The notes under the pieces were generated by a model. The model worked only from the letters and a program-made list of their open reading frames with translations. It was not told where the DNA came from and ran no database searches. A stretch of 64,000 nt of DNA from Setomelanomma holmii (Eukaryota; Ascomycota; Dothideomycetes; Pleosporales; Phaeosphaeriaceae), in contig ML978189.1 of NCBI GenBank assembly GCA_010015745.1, positions 124,001 through 188,000 on the forward strand, given 5' to 3'. Position 1 is the stretch's first letter. Every line of letters begins with the position of its first letter. Positions 32,877 to 42,899 of the stretch are shown here, one piece after another. The position numbers were made by a program, and so were the translations under genes.

Positions 32877-35470
32877 CTACTGCTCATCCTTCCTGCCGAC
32901 GTGGGCAGCCAGCTGGGTGAGGTGACTGCTGACGGCGGAGCGCCTCAGCCAATTCTTTTGAAGCTGAAGTGCCTCTATCACGGCCGGCGACAAGAGATTG
33001 CGGTCACACGTTACAGTGCGTTTGGCGGAGGAGAAGCAGCGCTCGCAGTCGTACGAGGTAGTTAGCACGGATAGGTGATCCATGGCCATTTTGTAGACGA
33101 CTAGGTATCGCTTTTGTCCGACTTCTGCCCACCAACGGTGAGGATTGTCTAACAATTTGGACGGATCTGGGACTGATTACGCCTCAAGCTTGTCCTCGTA
33201 GAGACTGTCGAAATACTCCTCTAGCTGCATTGTGCGTTTTTGCCGCTTGTGGGTCTTCTTGCTAGTGAGAAGGTGGTCGTCCACATACATCCTACGGAGT
33301 CTCCGCTCGTCAGTTGAGTAAGCCCCTGGCACCTTACGTCTGCCGGGTGGCTCGAGACGGTCGTCGTCGTCGTTGTCGTCGTGTCTCTCACGGAGCACCT
33401 CCGCCTCCAAGTAGTATTTGAAGACGTCCTTGATTGACTTTTCAGCCTTCTTGTGCCACGCGTCGTGCTTTCTCCAGTGTGTTTTAAACCAGGCAAGGCG
33501 GAGGTGTGGGTGGAGAGCTGTTGCTACACAATGTAGTGAAGGCGTCGGGTCTATGACTAGCTTTTGAAAGTATATAATAAGCTTCTTGGGGGCGAGCGAG
33601 GCGCCAGAGACTAGGTATGGGCACTGTTCGAAGCCCTCAATTTGGTAGACGCTATTCTTATCTTCGCTATTAAGAAAGGCGTAGATTTCTTGGAGGTTAA
33701 CAATCGTCTGCCACAGGCTGCCGAACCCGCTGTTGCTCTAGTTGCCCTCTAGCGATTTCGTATTGTTGTAGAACGCCTTCAAGATGTCTCTCATAATCCT
33801 AGCCTCATCCCACTCGTCGTCTGATAGCGCGTCGATTGTAGGATTGTATTCATCGTCAAGGACAGAAAAGTCGTCGCGGGCGCGCTTAAAAAAAAAGAGA
33901 TAGATAGATTCTTGAAGCTCAAGGCACCAGAGTAGCATGAGATAGACGCTGTGCTATCGGATCCTGCCGTCCTTTACTAAGTTGAGGGTGCTAAAACTGA
34001 AGAGCTTGTCCTTATTGAGCACTGATCGCTGGATCTCTTGAAAAAGGCACCTCCTTTTGTAGGAATTGCAGATAGCGTTCACAAAGTTGTGCAGCCTGCC
34101 GACAGCACCCTGGCTGCGGAACATAGCGTACTGCTCCCCAGGCGATGCCTTGGCCAATTACTCTTCAAATTTGCTGACGCCTTTCCCCTATATAAGAGCT
34201 TTCGGTATAAGGTTGATGATATGGCCAGCACAACGGATTCAGTGCCGGGTGCTTATGTAGAGGTCCTGGGGCGTAATAGCTTCGAGCTTGTCGATGAATG
34301 TCGTGCCATTGTTTGCAGCGTTATTTCCTACAAAACAGTAGAGTTTCTGTGTGAAATCGTACTTGCGGACAACGTCGAGAATAACCTAGGCTTGGGCAGC
34401 GCCTGTATGGTCGTGAAAGAGAGCTCGAAAAGCAATAAGCAGGTCTTGTTGCTGGTGGTTGGCATCTAGGAGGCAGGTCAGCAAGTAACCCTAGCGCCAA
34501 AATGGGCACCAAGACTAGTTATAGATACTGGTATTGCAGGACATCGCTTACTAACGAAGTGGGCGACAACTCTAAGAAAGTCGCAATTGTTTGGCGAGCT
34601 CTATATATCGCAACTTACGCTTATTTTGCTCTCTGTTGCGCTCAAAATCTTCAGAATCTCTAGCTTCCTATCCTCTAACCGCTTTACAACGTAATTCGAA
34701 AGCGTATTGTGGCTTATTAGCAGAGCGCGCAGAAGTGGCGTTCGATTCCAGGTCAGCAAAACCCTCGTTGACGGGTGCACACCCATCCTAAAGCTCAAGT
34801 CGTTGACAACTACCTAGTCTACGTAAGACGACTGCAACTCCTCCTCTTGCCACTGTACATGCAAGATTGTGCTACTGCCTCCAGCGACGGCGTTAGCATG
34901 TTGCCATAGATTTGCAGGTTGCAGAGCCTCGGGCATAGGCAGCAACCCGGTGTCTGGATCGACTTGGTGCGCCTTCTTGAGGTGAGCTTTGATATGAGAG
35001 GTGCCGTCAACAAGCCAGCAGCATTGCTGCTTCTTGTTAGCATGACAGTCCCTGCATAGAAAGAGTGTCGACTTTGACCCGTCGTCGTCCTTGAGCTCAA
35101 GCTCCGCACCGTACTGCCAGATAGTCGCGATTGCACGCCTCCCTAGCAGCTGTGCCTTGCCCTTTACCTTATACCCAACATTCTCAGGCCTCGGGTGACG
35201 CTTGCCATGCCAGAGGCGGTCCCAATCAACATCAAAACGAGGCCCGGATGCTCGCTTCTCCCCAGGATACGTATGAGAAAGAGTAAAAACCTCAACCTCA
35301 GAAGGGGTTTCGGATGCTGACGGCGAGTCGCTCAAGGACTCGAAGCTCTCAAAGCTCATGGCGGCGACTGCCCTCTTTGACGCGGCATGGTGATAAGGCT
35401 GAGAGGATGAGGACAATGATGCCTGCAAGAATGAAGCCTGTGAGGCTCTGGTAGTTACAAAACGATCCAT
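32877..35470 (-). pseudogene. hAT transposase, inactivated by stops and at least one frameshift
   Basis: Reading on the minus strand, the ATG at 35470 opens a Ser-rich leader and a BED-like zinc finger (CRDCH... then TSHIKAHLKKAH) within 34814-35470. After a TAG the same frame continues with LSFRMGVHPSTRVLLTW and ILKILSATESKISVSCDI (34601-34798). A frameshift near 34490 leads to FVGNNAANNGTTFIDKLEAI and IRCAGHIINLIPKALI, the catalytic-core region. Next come GEQYAMFRSQGAVGRLHNFV and, at 32877-33155, the C-terminal dimerisation domain (NPHRWWAEVGQKRYLVVYKM, then SYDCERCFSSAKRTVTCDRN). Several stops (for example before HSVYLMLLW near 33951 and in GAAQA*VILDVV) stand where tryptophan is expected, fitting TGG to TAG/TGA changes. 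No single long frame survives. Confidence 0.88.
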
Positions 35471-35762
35471 GACGAATAAATCGCCGCTGACGATTGTATA
35501 GAGGCAGAAGTAGGAGGTTAAGAATCCTTTGCGAAAAATTCTACTCCAAGAACGTTACACAACGCTCAACGCGACGAGCTGTCAAATTGCATAAATACGG
35601 CTAGAGGCATAGGCAAAGTCCACCAATAATAGGCAGATCACCACCTAAAATCCATCAAACGTAGTCCTGTAGTCCCGTATTACGGGCCTCGAGAATGATT
35701 ACGTACGGTGCCTCCTATGGAGAGAGGTGCCACTACGTCCTTACGGCTCAATTCACCCTTGC

Positions 35763-35788
35763 GGATCGCACCTACGGATCGCACCTAC
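35763..35788. repeat. Tandem 13-mer near right hAT end
   Basis: Two adjacent copies of GGATCGCACCTAC (35763-35775 and 35776-35788). They are probably subterminal transposase-binding repeats. Confidence 0.8.
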
Positions 35789-35806
35789 GGTACGTTGGCC
35801 ACGCTG
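35783..35806 (-). repeat. Right terminal inverted repeat of hAT element
   Basis: Inverted partner of 32649-32672, ending CCACGCTG directly before the duplicated target site. Confidence 0.85.
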
Positions 35807-35814
35807 CGCAGGTA
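35807..35814. repeat. Right 8-bp target-site duplication (CGCAGGTA)
   Basis: Exact copy of the 8 bases at 32641-32648. Confidence 0.92.
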
Positions 35815-36087
35815 AACCCATTTACCACCCAAAAGTACATGTATTAGCCTTCATACTTACCATTTCAGGTAGCCTTCCGTCCGCCCAGGAAGCTGGAGTA
35901 GTCTTTAGGACTAGAGAAAGTCTAAGTATTAAGTCGTCTGTATAGCAGATTCTGGCGATTGACAGCTGTTCACAGGTATCCAACGACGATTAGATTTTGC
36001 AAATGATAGGTGTCGTTTGCTTTCATATTTCGAGGTTATCATGCTCTCTAGCTGTACCTGACGTGACGGATGCACTCGCTCCAAGAC
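35815..36087. other. Intergenic region
   Basis: Host sequence between the hAT element and the 3' end of the F-box-like gene. No gene is seen. Confidence 0.35.
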
Positions 36088-37565
36088 CTATGCTGCCCTC
36101 CTCCTCACATACCTAATCACCCTAACCTGAAACTCATTCGCCCTCGTATGCCAAGCAGGCGCGACCATCCCAGGCACCCGGGGTACAATACCATCTCCGC
36201 CTGCCGTCGAAACACTCCAGCTACTCATCCCAACCTCACCATCCCACACCAGCTCATACTGCGTACATTTGATCGGAAACTTCCACGCCTTCGCCGCCTC
36301 AATGATATTGTCCAACTGCTGCCTTTTCTGCGAAAATGTCTCGAGCACAAGTTCCAGACGTCGGAGATCAGGTAGCTCGCCGATCGTATTCTGCCAGCCT
36401 TGTCCTGGCGACGCATCAGGGTGGTGGCCGGCACGACGCGTTTCAACGAGAGCGCGCATGCGTGGTGCTGTGGGGCGATGATTCACGTGGGCGCGGCCGT
36501 CGCCAACGGTGGGGTCAAGACCGAGATGTTGATGCTCGTCTGTGCTGTTGGGGTCGTCGGTCCAGGTCCACCAGTCGCCGTGCAAGATGCGGAGGGTGAG
36601 TTGTGTGAGTGGTCTTGCGCGCATGACGCGCATTGCTGAGGACCATGGTGGTGGGAGGTCGGGTGGGTGGCGAGGATGTTTTCCGAGGACGTGGGAGAGG
36701 AAGTGCCGGTTCTCGTGGGGTTCTGCGGGGAGCATGGAGAAGTTGAAAGATGCTGGGATTTCGACCATGGCTCGTGGGCCGCGATGGGTCTTGTAGCGGC
36801 GAGGTACTATGTAGACGCCTTTGTGTCGCTCTTCGGGCTGCCAATTTGATCGGTGGTGCAGATGGTCGTATAGCATGGTACCTTCGAGCGCGACCTGTTG
36901 GAGGGTGATGTCGAGACTCTGTATGAGAGCGAGCTGCCATGGGAGAAGGTTGTCGAGCTGTACGCCTAGTCTGTTGGGCGCATGGAGGTCATAAATGATA
37001 TATGGATTTAGTGACAATGGCAAAGTCCATGTCTCTAGATATACCGCTCGACATGTGCGCAGTAGATTGACAGCAATGTCGTTGGTCGAGATCCTGTTGG
37101 GGCGAATACGAAGTCTTCCTGGGTTGCGCAGGGCTAAAGTCTCCAATGAATGAGACTTGCAATCCGTGAGAGCGTATGCGAAGATGATTTCGCGAAGCTC
37201 TTTTGGCAGAGTGAGGAACAACGGACAATGGACTTGATTCCTGACCAGCTCATTCTCGATGTTCCAGGCTAGTGGCTCCGCGCATCGGCCGAGGTAGTTG
37301 CATGGAGAATTGTCATTGCGAAGGATGCTATGACAGGAAGAGCAACTGCAGACGTTCGCTTTGTCGTTGTCACCGCAGCTGCAATTATATTTGGCTTGCT
37401 AGGATTTGTGAGCGCTGAGTCTTGCTACACTCAATTGCGAATGCTCACACGTGCACCATGTATCAGTTGCGCCTGCGTCTGACCTTGGACGCCAAGCAGG
37501 TACTGTGGCTTTCGTGGTGGTAGAGGTGGTGGCGGACCGCTTCGCAGCCTGGTCGGCATGTTCAT
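36088..37565 (-). CDS. F-box-like/2EXR-type protein with Cys-rich N-terminus
   Basis: The main exon runs from about 37378 down to 36088 and carries FLTLPKELREIIFAYAL, an F-box-like opening motif, then LLRTCRAVYLETW. Upstream in the same frame lies a Cys-rich stretch (CGDNDKANVCSCSSCHSIL, then SPCNYLGRCAEPLAWNIENE) that reads as real protein, so the gene starts further 5' than the motif. A plausible first exon is 37504-37565 (MNMPTRLRSGPPPPLPPRKP), joined by a 125-nt intron with a GTACCT donor and TTGCAG acceptor; it keeps the frame and gives 450 residues. That exon is a guess. The C-terminal part is Trp/Pro/His-rich with no further known domain. It differs from the other 2EXR-like genes here and probably belongs to a separate subgroup. 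Function unknown; protein-binding adaptor is possible. Confidence 0.72.
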
Positions 37566-38091
37566 GGTCGGCTGCTTAGCGCGATCTTCGTGAACGCACC
37601 ACCCAAGTCGCGGGTTCTGCAGTGTAATGGAATGCTCAGTGATGCTTATCAGTGGAGCGTCCGGTGACGGTAAGATCTGACCGGGGCTTCAGGGTGAAAG
37701 TGGGTTGTGGAGAACAGTTGCGACGCGGTTGCCTGATTGAATTGTGTAGCCTTGCACGTGTCGTGTTTGGAAGCACAGAACCTTGTCACATACAACGTCG
37801 AATGATGTCCAGGCTTCGAAGGTTGAAAGTCGTGTCATGCTGCATTAGGAAGAATCACGTACAGAAGAATGATCATTGCATGGAATCGAGTGTAGTTAGC
37901 CCTGTTGCGTTGACGACTCAGGACAATCTTGCGCACCAGAGTTGCTAACATTGGCTAAGACTGACCCAGCCATCGCTCTGTGCAAGTACCGTACACGCTG
38001 ATGTTCGCCGGATTGAAATAAGACCTCACAGATATGCACTTCGTTTGGGCTGCTGTCCCTCGGCTCTGGACCAACGTCTCCTTGCGAGGCC
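37566..38091. other. Intergenic region
   Basis: Probable promoter of the F-box-like gene and the 3' flank of the small minus-strand ORF. A 98-codon frame at 37652-37948 has no domain. Nothing else is seen. Confidence 0.35.
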
Positions 38092-38394
38092 TCACGACAA
38101 CGCCTCATCGTCGGCCGGTCCAGAGTGATTGAAACCAGCCACGACTGCAGGATACTTCAACTGCAGCTTGACCTCCAAGATCTCGATTACTTTCACAATG
38201 AAGCCTTCGTACAGGTCTATGACGGACGCCGTCTGTCTTTTTACGAGGAGAATGTCATAAAGTTCATCTCGTTCCTTTTGGTCCTGGATACGGTCGGCGA
38301 GTGTTTCGAAAGAGCGATGTTCTTCGTCGAAATATTCCCGAACAGCCAGAGGGAATGCCTTCAGTGTCTTCTGTTGTTCGTTGGTGATCGGCAT
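38092..38394 (-). CDS. Small hypothetical helical protein (100 aa)
   Basis: I do not recognise this protein. The frame starts at ATG 38394 (MPITNEQQKTLKAFPLAVRE) and has amphipathic, charged composition. Segments such as FDEEHRSFETLADRIQDQ and GFIVKVIEILEVKLQLKY predict helices. The coding-like amino-acid balance and clean start make it more than a chance frame, but no motif confirms it. It sits about 150 bp downstream of the kelch gene on the same strand. Confidence 0.45.
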   Translation of the reverse strand: MPITNEQQKTLKAFPLAVREYFDEEHRSFETLADRIQDQKERDELYDILLVKRQTASVIDLYEGFIVKVIEILEVKLQLKYPAVVAGFNHSGPADDEALS

Positions 38395-38546
38395 GGAGAC
38401 TTAGATGAGGTATGACGCCCATTGGAAAGATAAGTGGCATGCACATATATAGCATTCATTATGTGTTTGCTGCTATGTCCTACATGATCAGTCAGGCCGG
38501 CTGCTCAAGCGGAGTGTCGGCTGACACGGCGAATCGCTTGCGGTCA

Positions 38547-39631
38547 TCAGAATGAAAGGAGCCAAACGTCCGTGAGTCGCTCGTTGTTCTCTCCCAATCC
38601 ACCATGCAAAATTATGCTGTCGTTACCACTCGAGGCTTTCACAACGTCAGCATCGAACCAGCCGCGAGGATCAGGGACTCCGTCTGGGGCATTTGGCTGC
38701 AGCTGCGTCCACCACTTTTCGCTGATATCGTAGACCCACACGTCGCTCAGCATCTTGCCAGCTCGCGCATGACCAAGTGAAGAAGGGTCGTGCTCGCCAA
38801 ACAACGTGAGTAGCTTGTCCTTCTTAGCTAGTCTAACGGGCAACACCACGCACACACTTCGTGCTTCTGGTCCATCGTTGCCATCGCCTTTGAAAGTCTC
38901 GGTCGACCATGAGTTAGACGCGATGTCAAAGATGTCGATGCTGCCACCTTGCTCGGTGTTGCCGTCGAAGCCGTTCATCCTGTAGAGCTTGCCACCACTG
39001 TGGGCTATCGAAGTTCCTCCTCGGTGTGGTGCCGGAGCATCAGGTAACTGTGTCCATGTGCGCTCGGAAACATCAAACTTCCATAGGTCAGAGAGGCGCC
39101 CTTTGGCTGGGCATCCGGCATGTACGAAGATAGACGATTTGCCATCGCTAGTCGAACAGTGGTAGCTTCGTGCAGGTGGGTATGGTTTCGATTGATCTGC
39201 TGGATTTATGCTAGACCACGATGAAGTGGCCGGGTCGAAGCTCCACACTGCACCATCTTCTTCTATGGCGGCCATGTCCGTGCCTCCACGGCCCGAGAAG
39301 AGGTACATCTTGCCATTGACGACCGCTGAGGCGCTTCCAACACGGGGGCTAGGCGCTTCTGAGAGTGACTTTGTCTCGAGATTTGGTGTATCTGTGTTTG
39401 GCTTAGCTTCAGTACCATGTTGGTGAAGACATGGTGGGGTGAACGAGGTCTTCTATTACCGGGCTTCAGCGAGAAGACGTCGACTTTGTTGTCCACAGGC
39501 TGTCGAGGCTGCACTTCACCACCAAAGATACACACTGTCTGGTCAATGACTGAGAGAACCTGGGATGAACGTTTGAGTCGTTCTGTGTCAAGCAGACGTG
39601 TCCAGGTGCCCTTGAGAAAGTGGATAGGCAT
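38547..39631 (-). CDS. Kelch-repeat beta-propeller protein
   Basis: Two exons on the minus strand, 39460-39631 and 38547-39391, give 338 residues. The chosen start MPIHFLKGTWTRLL (39631) fits the usual beginning of short kelch proteins; an in-frame Met at 39670 adds 13 residues. Kelch blades are seen as repeated GG plus aromatic patterns: VCIFGGEVQ, MYLFSGRGG, IFVHAGCPAKGRLSDLWKFD, LYRMNGFDG, LTLFGEHD and IILHGGLGENNERLTDVWLL. Each is followed by a W at the blade end, so about six blades. Similar fungal proteins resemble plant nitrile-specifier or thiocyanate-forming proteins by fold, but that function should not be assumed. Likely cytosolic. It is divergent from the coilin-like gene with 277 bp between starts. 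Confidence 0.85.
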
Positions 39632-39908
39632 TGTTGCTGCGGTCAGTGCACTGATGTCAGTAAAGAACACGAGGAAGGCTCAAGATATCAGAAGTCTTGA
39701 TTAGTGTAGCCACAGATGAGCTAGCATAGTCATTGGTGGGAAGGCGAAACGGTGAATGCATGTGCGGACCTCCTCCGCATGGCGCCGCTAGCCTTCGCAT
39801 GCAGCTAGCGGGCGATCTTTGGCCAGAGCTTTCGTCATTGCCAAAAGTTCGACTCCACGACTGTCAAATTGGCAACAGCGCGACTTCACGCGACATATCG
39901 CGCCCAAC
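39632..39908. promoter_or_regulatory. Short divergent promoter
   Basis: These 277 bp separate the start codons of the kelch gene (-) and the coilin-like gene (+), so the two promoters must overlap or be shared. No defined element can be named. Confidence 0.55.
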
Positions 39909-42217
39909 ATGCGGCTTCGACTGACAGTGCAGCGGAACAGCCTGCCCGCCGCGAATGTGCTGTGGAACGTGTCGGAAACCAACAGCACACAAGCCTACAC
40001 CATCACGCGTCTGCTCGAAGACATCAACCATGTAATACCACTAGAAGCCGAGCAGTGGGGCTTGGAGCAATATGTTGTCGAAGTCGGCGGCTTTGAGTGT
40101 CTGCACTTCTCGCCCGTCGTGCAGGCGCTCAAGGAGGACGATCATGTCACGTACGTACGCTGCCCCTACAAAGCACAGTATTACCACTGACTCCTGCCAG
40201 CATACGGCCCCTCATGACCGCCGAAGAGCGCGCGCGCACTCTCACTGGGCGTCATCAGATCTCAGACGATGGCAGACATCTCGTCGATGGCATTCCCTTC
40301 GGTCGACCTTACCTACGACACCCAAACCGACCCGCCGTTCGAATACCGCCCCGCAAGCGACAACGATTAGACGATGTAGAAGAGGATGTTGCCATGGCGA
40401 GTCTGCTGACGAGGATGTTGGAGGCCGGAAAGGTGCCTCCAGAACTACCGGTAGCGCTGCCTCCGAAGCTGCAGGACCAGATACCTCAGATGCGGGAAGA
40501 GCTTGACTCGTTGGTCAACCACAGACCCTCTTTGGGACCAAGCAGGCAAGCGAGACGACAAAGTATGCCCAGGACCGTACGTTTCAAAGAGCCTGCAATA
40601 GTAGACGACGACGACGACGACGACGACGACGAAGATAGCGACGAGGACGATGAGGACTTCGAACCAGTTGGAGCACAAAATGGCGATGTTTCCATGGACG
40701 CTGAATCGGAGAACGAGACGGACGCCGACTCGGAGACAGATACAGACTCTCCAGACGCCTCAAACACATCCTCCTCTGATTCAGACGATACATCGAGTGA
40801 CAGCGACAGCGATAGTGACGTCGAGAGCGATGCGAGCTCTCCGCCAGAGGTCATGACATCGAAGGGCATACCACAACTAGCACAAAACAAAGCGCCAGGG
40901 TCCTCTAAGAATGTCGCGCCTGGACACGGCCGTGGTGCAACGCGCTCGAGGAACTCGAGACGCACCAGGACCAATCGTCTACGTCGCTTGCAAGAGGCTG
41001 GCGAATTGCCTCCAGATGCTGACTTGAAAGCTATGGCAGAATATGAGGCGACGCACCAAGAGGCGACCATGCCTGAGCAACGACCTGTGAGCCCTGCGGT
41101 CGAACCGTCCAGGCCTGTGGACTCAAATCCCGGAAAACGGAAGCGCGTAGACGAAGATGAGGCTATGGAAAATACCGCAGAACTCGAGCAGCGCAAAGAG
41201 GAGCTGATGGCAAGGTTCGATGAGGCTAAAGCCAGTACCATGGTACCGGCGGAGGCAATCCTTCAAGAACCTGCAGTCATACAGCAGCCACCATCGCCGC
41301 AACACGATACAGAAGAGATGCAGACTGCTAAGAAGGATACACCAAAGAAGCGGCTACGGCCAGACACTTCTGCGATCGGCCGGATCCTTGCACGTCAAGC
41401 AATGGTACGTAGATGCTGGCCGTATAATTGATTGCCAAAGCTAACGAGCAAACAGTCGTCTACAAGGAAATCAAGCAAAGCGAAGCCTGTGGGTGAAAGA
41501 GCCCCTGAGCCCGAGGGCGCCTCAGATCCTGAATTTTGGAAGTCGAAGATTAATCTGTCGGCCTTCGAGTGTTGGGACGAAGAATTCGAGCTGAGCGCGC
41601 CGCCCTTCCCGTTCCAACAGCACTGGGATCCAGTGAGTAGGCGCATGCGTGAGAAGGCCGAGAAAAAGAAGCAGAAGAACGGCAGAAGAAAGCAGCGCGA
41701 ATCGATGCCCGTCGAGCAAGAAGAAGAGGAGGAGGTAGAGAAGATCTATCTTGACTACGACGACACGGGTGCGACCGAGCATCCAGACGCCAAAATCAGC
41801 GCTGCGATTGAAGATCAACTCCGGCAAGACGTTGCGACAGCTGCGCAAGCAGATCCACCTTCGTTGCCGGAAGACATCAGCACCCTGCCCGAGTTGAGTT
41901 CGGGAGACATAAAGAAGGGCGCCGTTATTGTGTGCAAATTCTTTGCTGTCAACCCAATCACCATAACTCCTGAAGTAAGCGGCTTCAAGACAGCGATCGT
42001 TGACCAAGAGGGCGACTCTGGAAACGGTGCTGGAACCATTCGACTCAAAATTGCACAACGTGACCTCCCGAAACGAGAGAAGAAATTCGACAACAAGGGC
42101 AATCGTATCTACGACGCCGCCGACCAATTCTACATGGAAGATGAGGAGGAAGACGAGGGTCTGTGGGAGGGTCAGTTCACTGAGCTCATTGAGCCGAAGC
42201 TGCTTAGGGCTGTGTGA
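39909..42217 (+). CDS. Coilin-like nuclear protein (fungal DUF7357-type N-terminus, acidic middle)
   Basis: Three exons, 39909-40150, 40201-41404 and 41456-42217, give 735 residues. The start MRLRLTVQRNSLPAANVLW begins a ubiquitin-like N-terminal domain (TITRLLEDINHVIPLEAEQW, then FECLHFSPVVQALKEDDHV). It is followed by LTGRHQISDDGRHLVDGIPF, typical of a conserved fungal family. The middle is highly acidic: a run of nine Asp encoded by GAC repeats near 40604-40631, then Ser/Asp-rich stretches, basic RSRNSRRTRTNRLRR and Lys-rich parts. The C-terminal region (DIKKGAVIVCKFFAVNPITI ... GLWEGQFTELIEPKLL) could be a Tudor-like fold. This order (N-terminal ubiquitin-like, disordered charged middle, C-terminal Tudor-like) is that of coilin, the Cajal-body scaffold. 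The coilin link is inference. Likely nuclear. Confidence 0.85.
40604..40631. repeat. GAC trinucleotide repeat (poly-Asp)
   Basis: About nine consecutive GAC codons inside the coilin-like gene, encoding an aspartate run; likely length-variable. Confidence 0.8.
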
Positions 42218-42899
42218 GTTCGGTCGAGCAGGTTAGAGCACGACTGCCTCGAATATAGCCAAGCTGCGATTTCAGATCAGCTTCAATAGATATCCCTTTT
42301 CTTTGAATCTCGATTCTGTCAATCTACACCCTCGGTGTTCTTGCAGAACATGTCCCGACCTCGCTTCCGTGGACCACTACCCCGCCAAACGTCATCTCGA
42401 CCCCTGTATCCCTCCATCTTCAAGCAATACAACCGTCGGGTTGATCTCTCTGCATGCCAGCATTGCTACTGTGACAGCTCACGGAGTAGCTACACATATC
42501 TCGGCGGTCACTCAAAATGTTCAAACGCCCGTCTCGTGCGCGTGTGAGACGAGTCACAAGCATTCCTTCGGCGCCATCGTTCAAACTTAGTGGGCCTCTA
42601 ACAACTGCCGCGGTGGGGTAACTCCAAGTTTCAGGGCTCGATATCGGTACGATGCGATGATGCGAGCAAGCTCATGAAAGTACAAAATTTTCCGTCATCG
42701 TCCCGGGACCCTGACTTGTATTTCCCTTGCGTCAGTGCTTTATTCCATTAAAGTCAGGAGGAGCCAAACACGTCTGAATCCTGCGAGGGTTTACCGAAAA
42801 CACAATTTGGACACGAACTATCATCACAAGGTAAACAAACTTCATGCTTGAAACTGTTGGCAGCATGCAGTTCAATACTGACATTTCCAGAACACCACA
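42218..42899. other. Intergenic region
   Basis: Holds the 3' end of the coilin-like gene and the promoter of the MetE-like gene. A 70- to 95-codon frame near 42303-42590 is not convincing. No gene is called. Confidence 0.4.

Larger units (their letters stand above)
32649..35806 (-). mobile_element. hAT-family DNA transposon, decayed, with intact ends
   Basis: A 3158-bp element bounded by the exact 8-bp duplication CGCAGGTA. Both ends begin CAGCGTGG, and the first 24 bases match at 19 positions when one end is reverse-complemented. The right end also has two tandem copies of the 13-mer GGATCGCACCTAC (35763-35788); the left end carries related GGTGCGGTCCGTAGG-like sequence near 32750. Such subterminal repeats are typical transposase-binding sites in hAT elements. 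The interior encodes a minus-strand transposase with a BED-type zinc finger at its start and the hAT dimerisation domain at its end, but many stops interrupt it. The element lies just downstream of the broken 2EXR-like gene and inserted about 110 bp beyond that gene's stop. The ends are sound enough that it could in principle be moved by an intact relative; this is inference. Confidence 0.93.

Noticed and set aside
40486..41241. 251-codon minus-strand frame, Ser-rich
   Set aside because: Antisense shadow of the acidic Asp/Ser region of the coilin-like gene.
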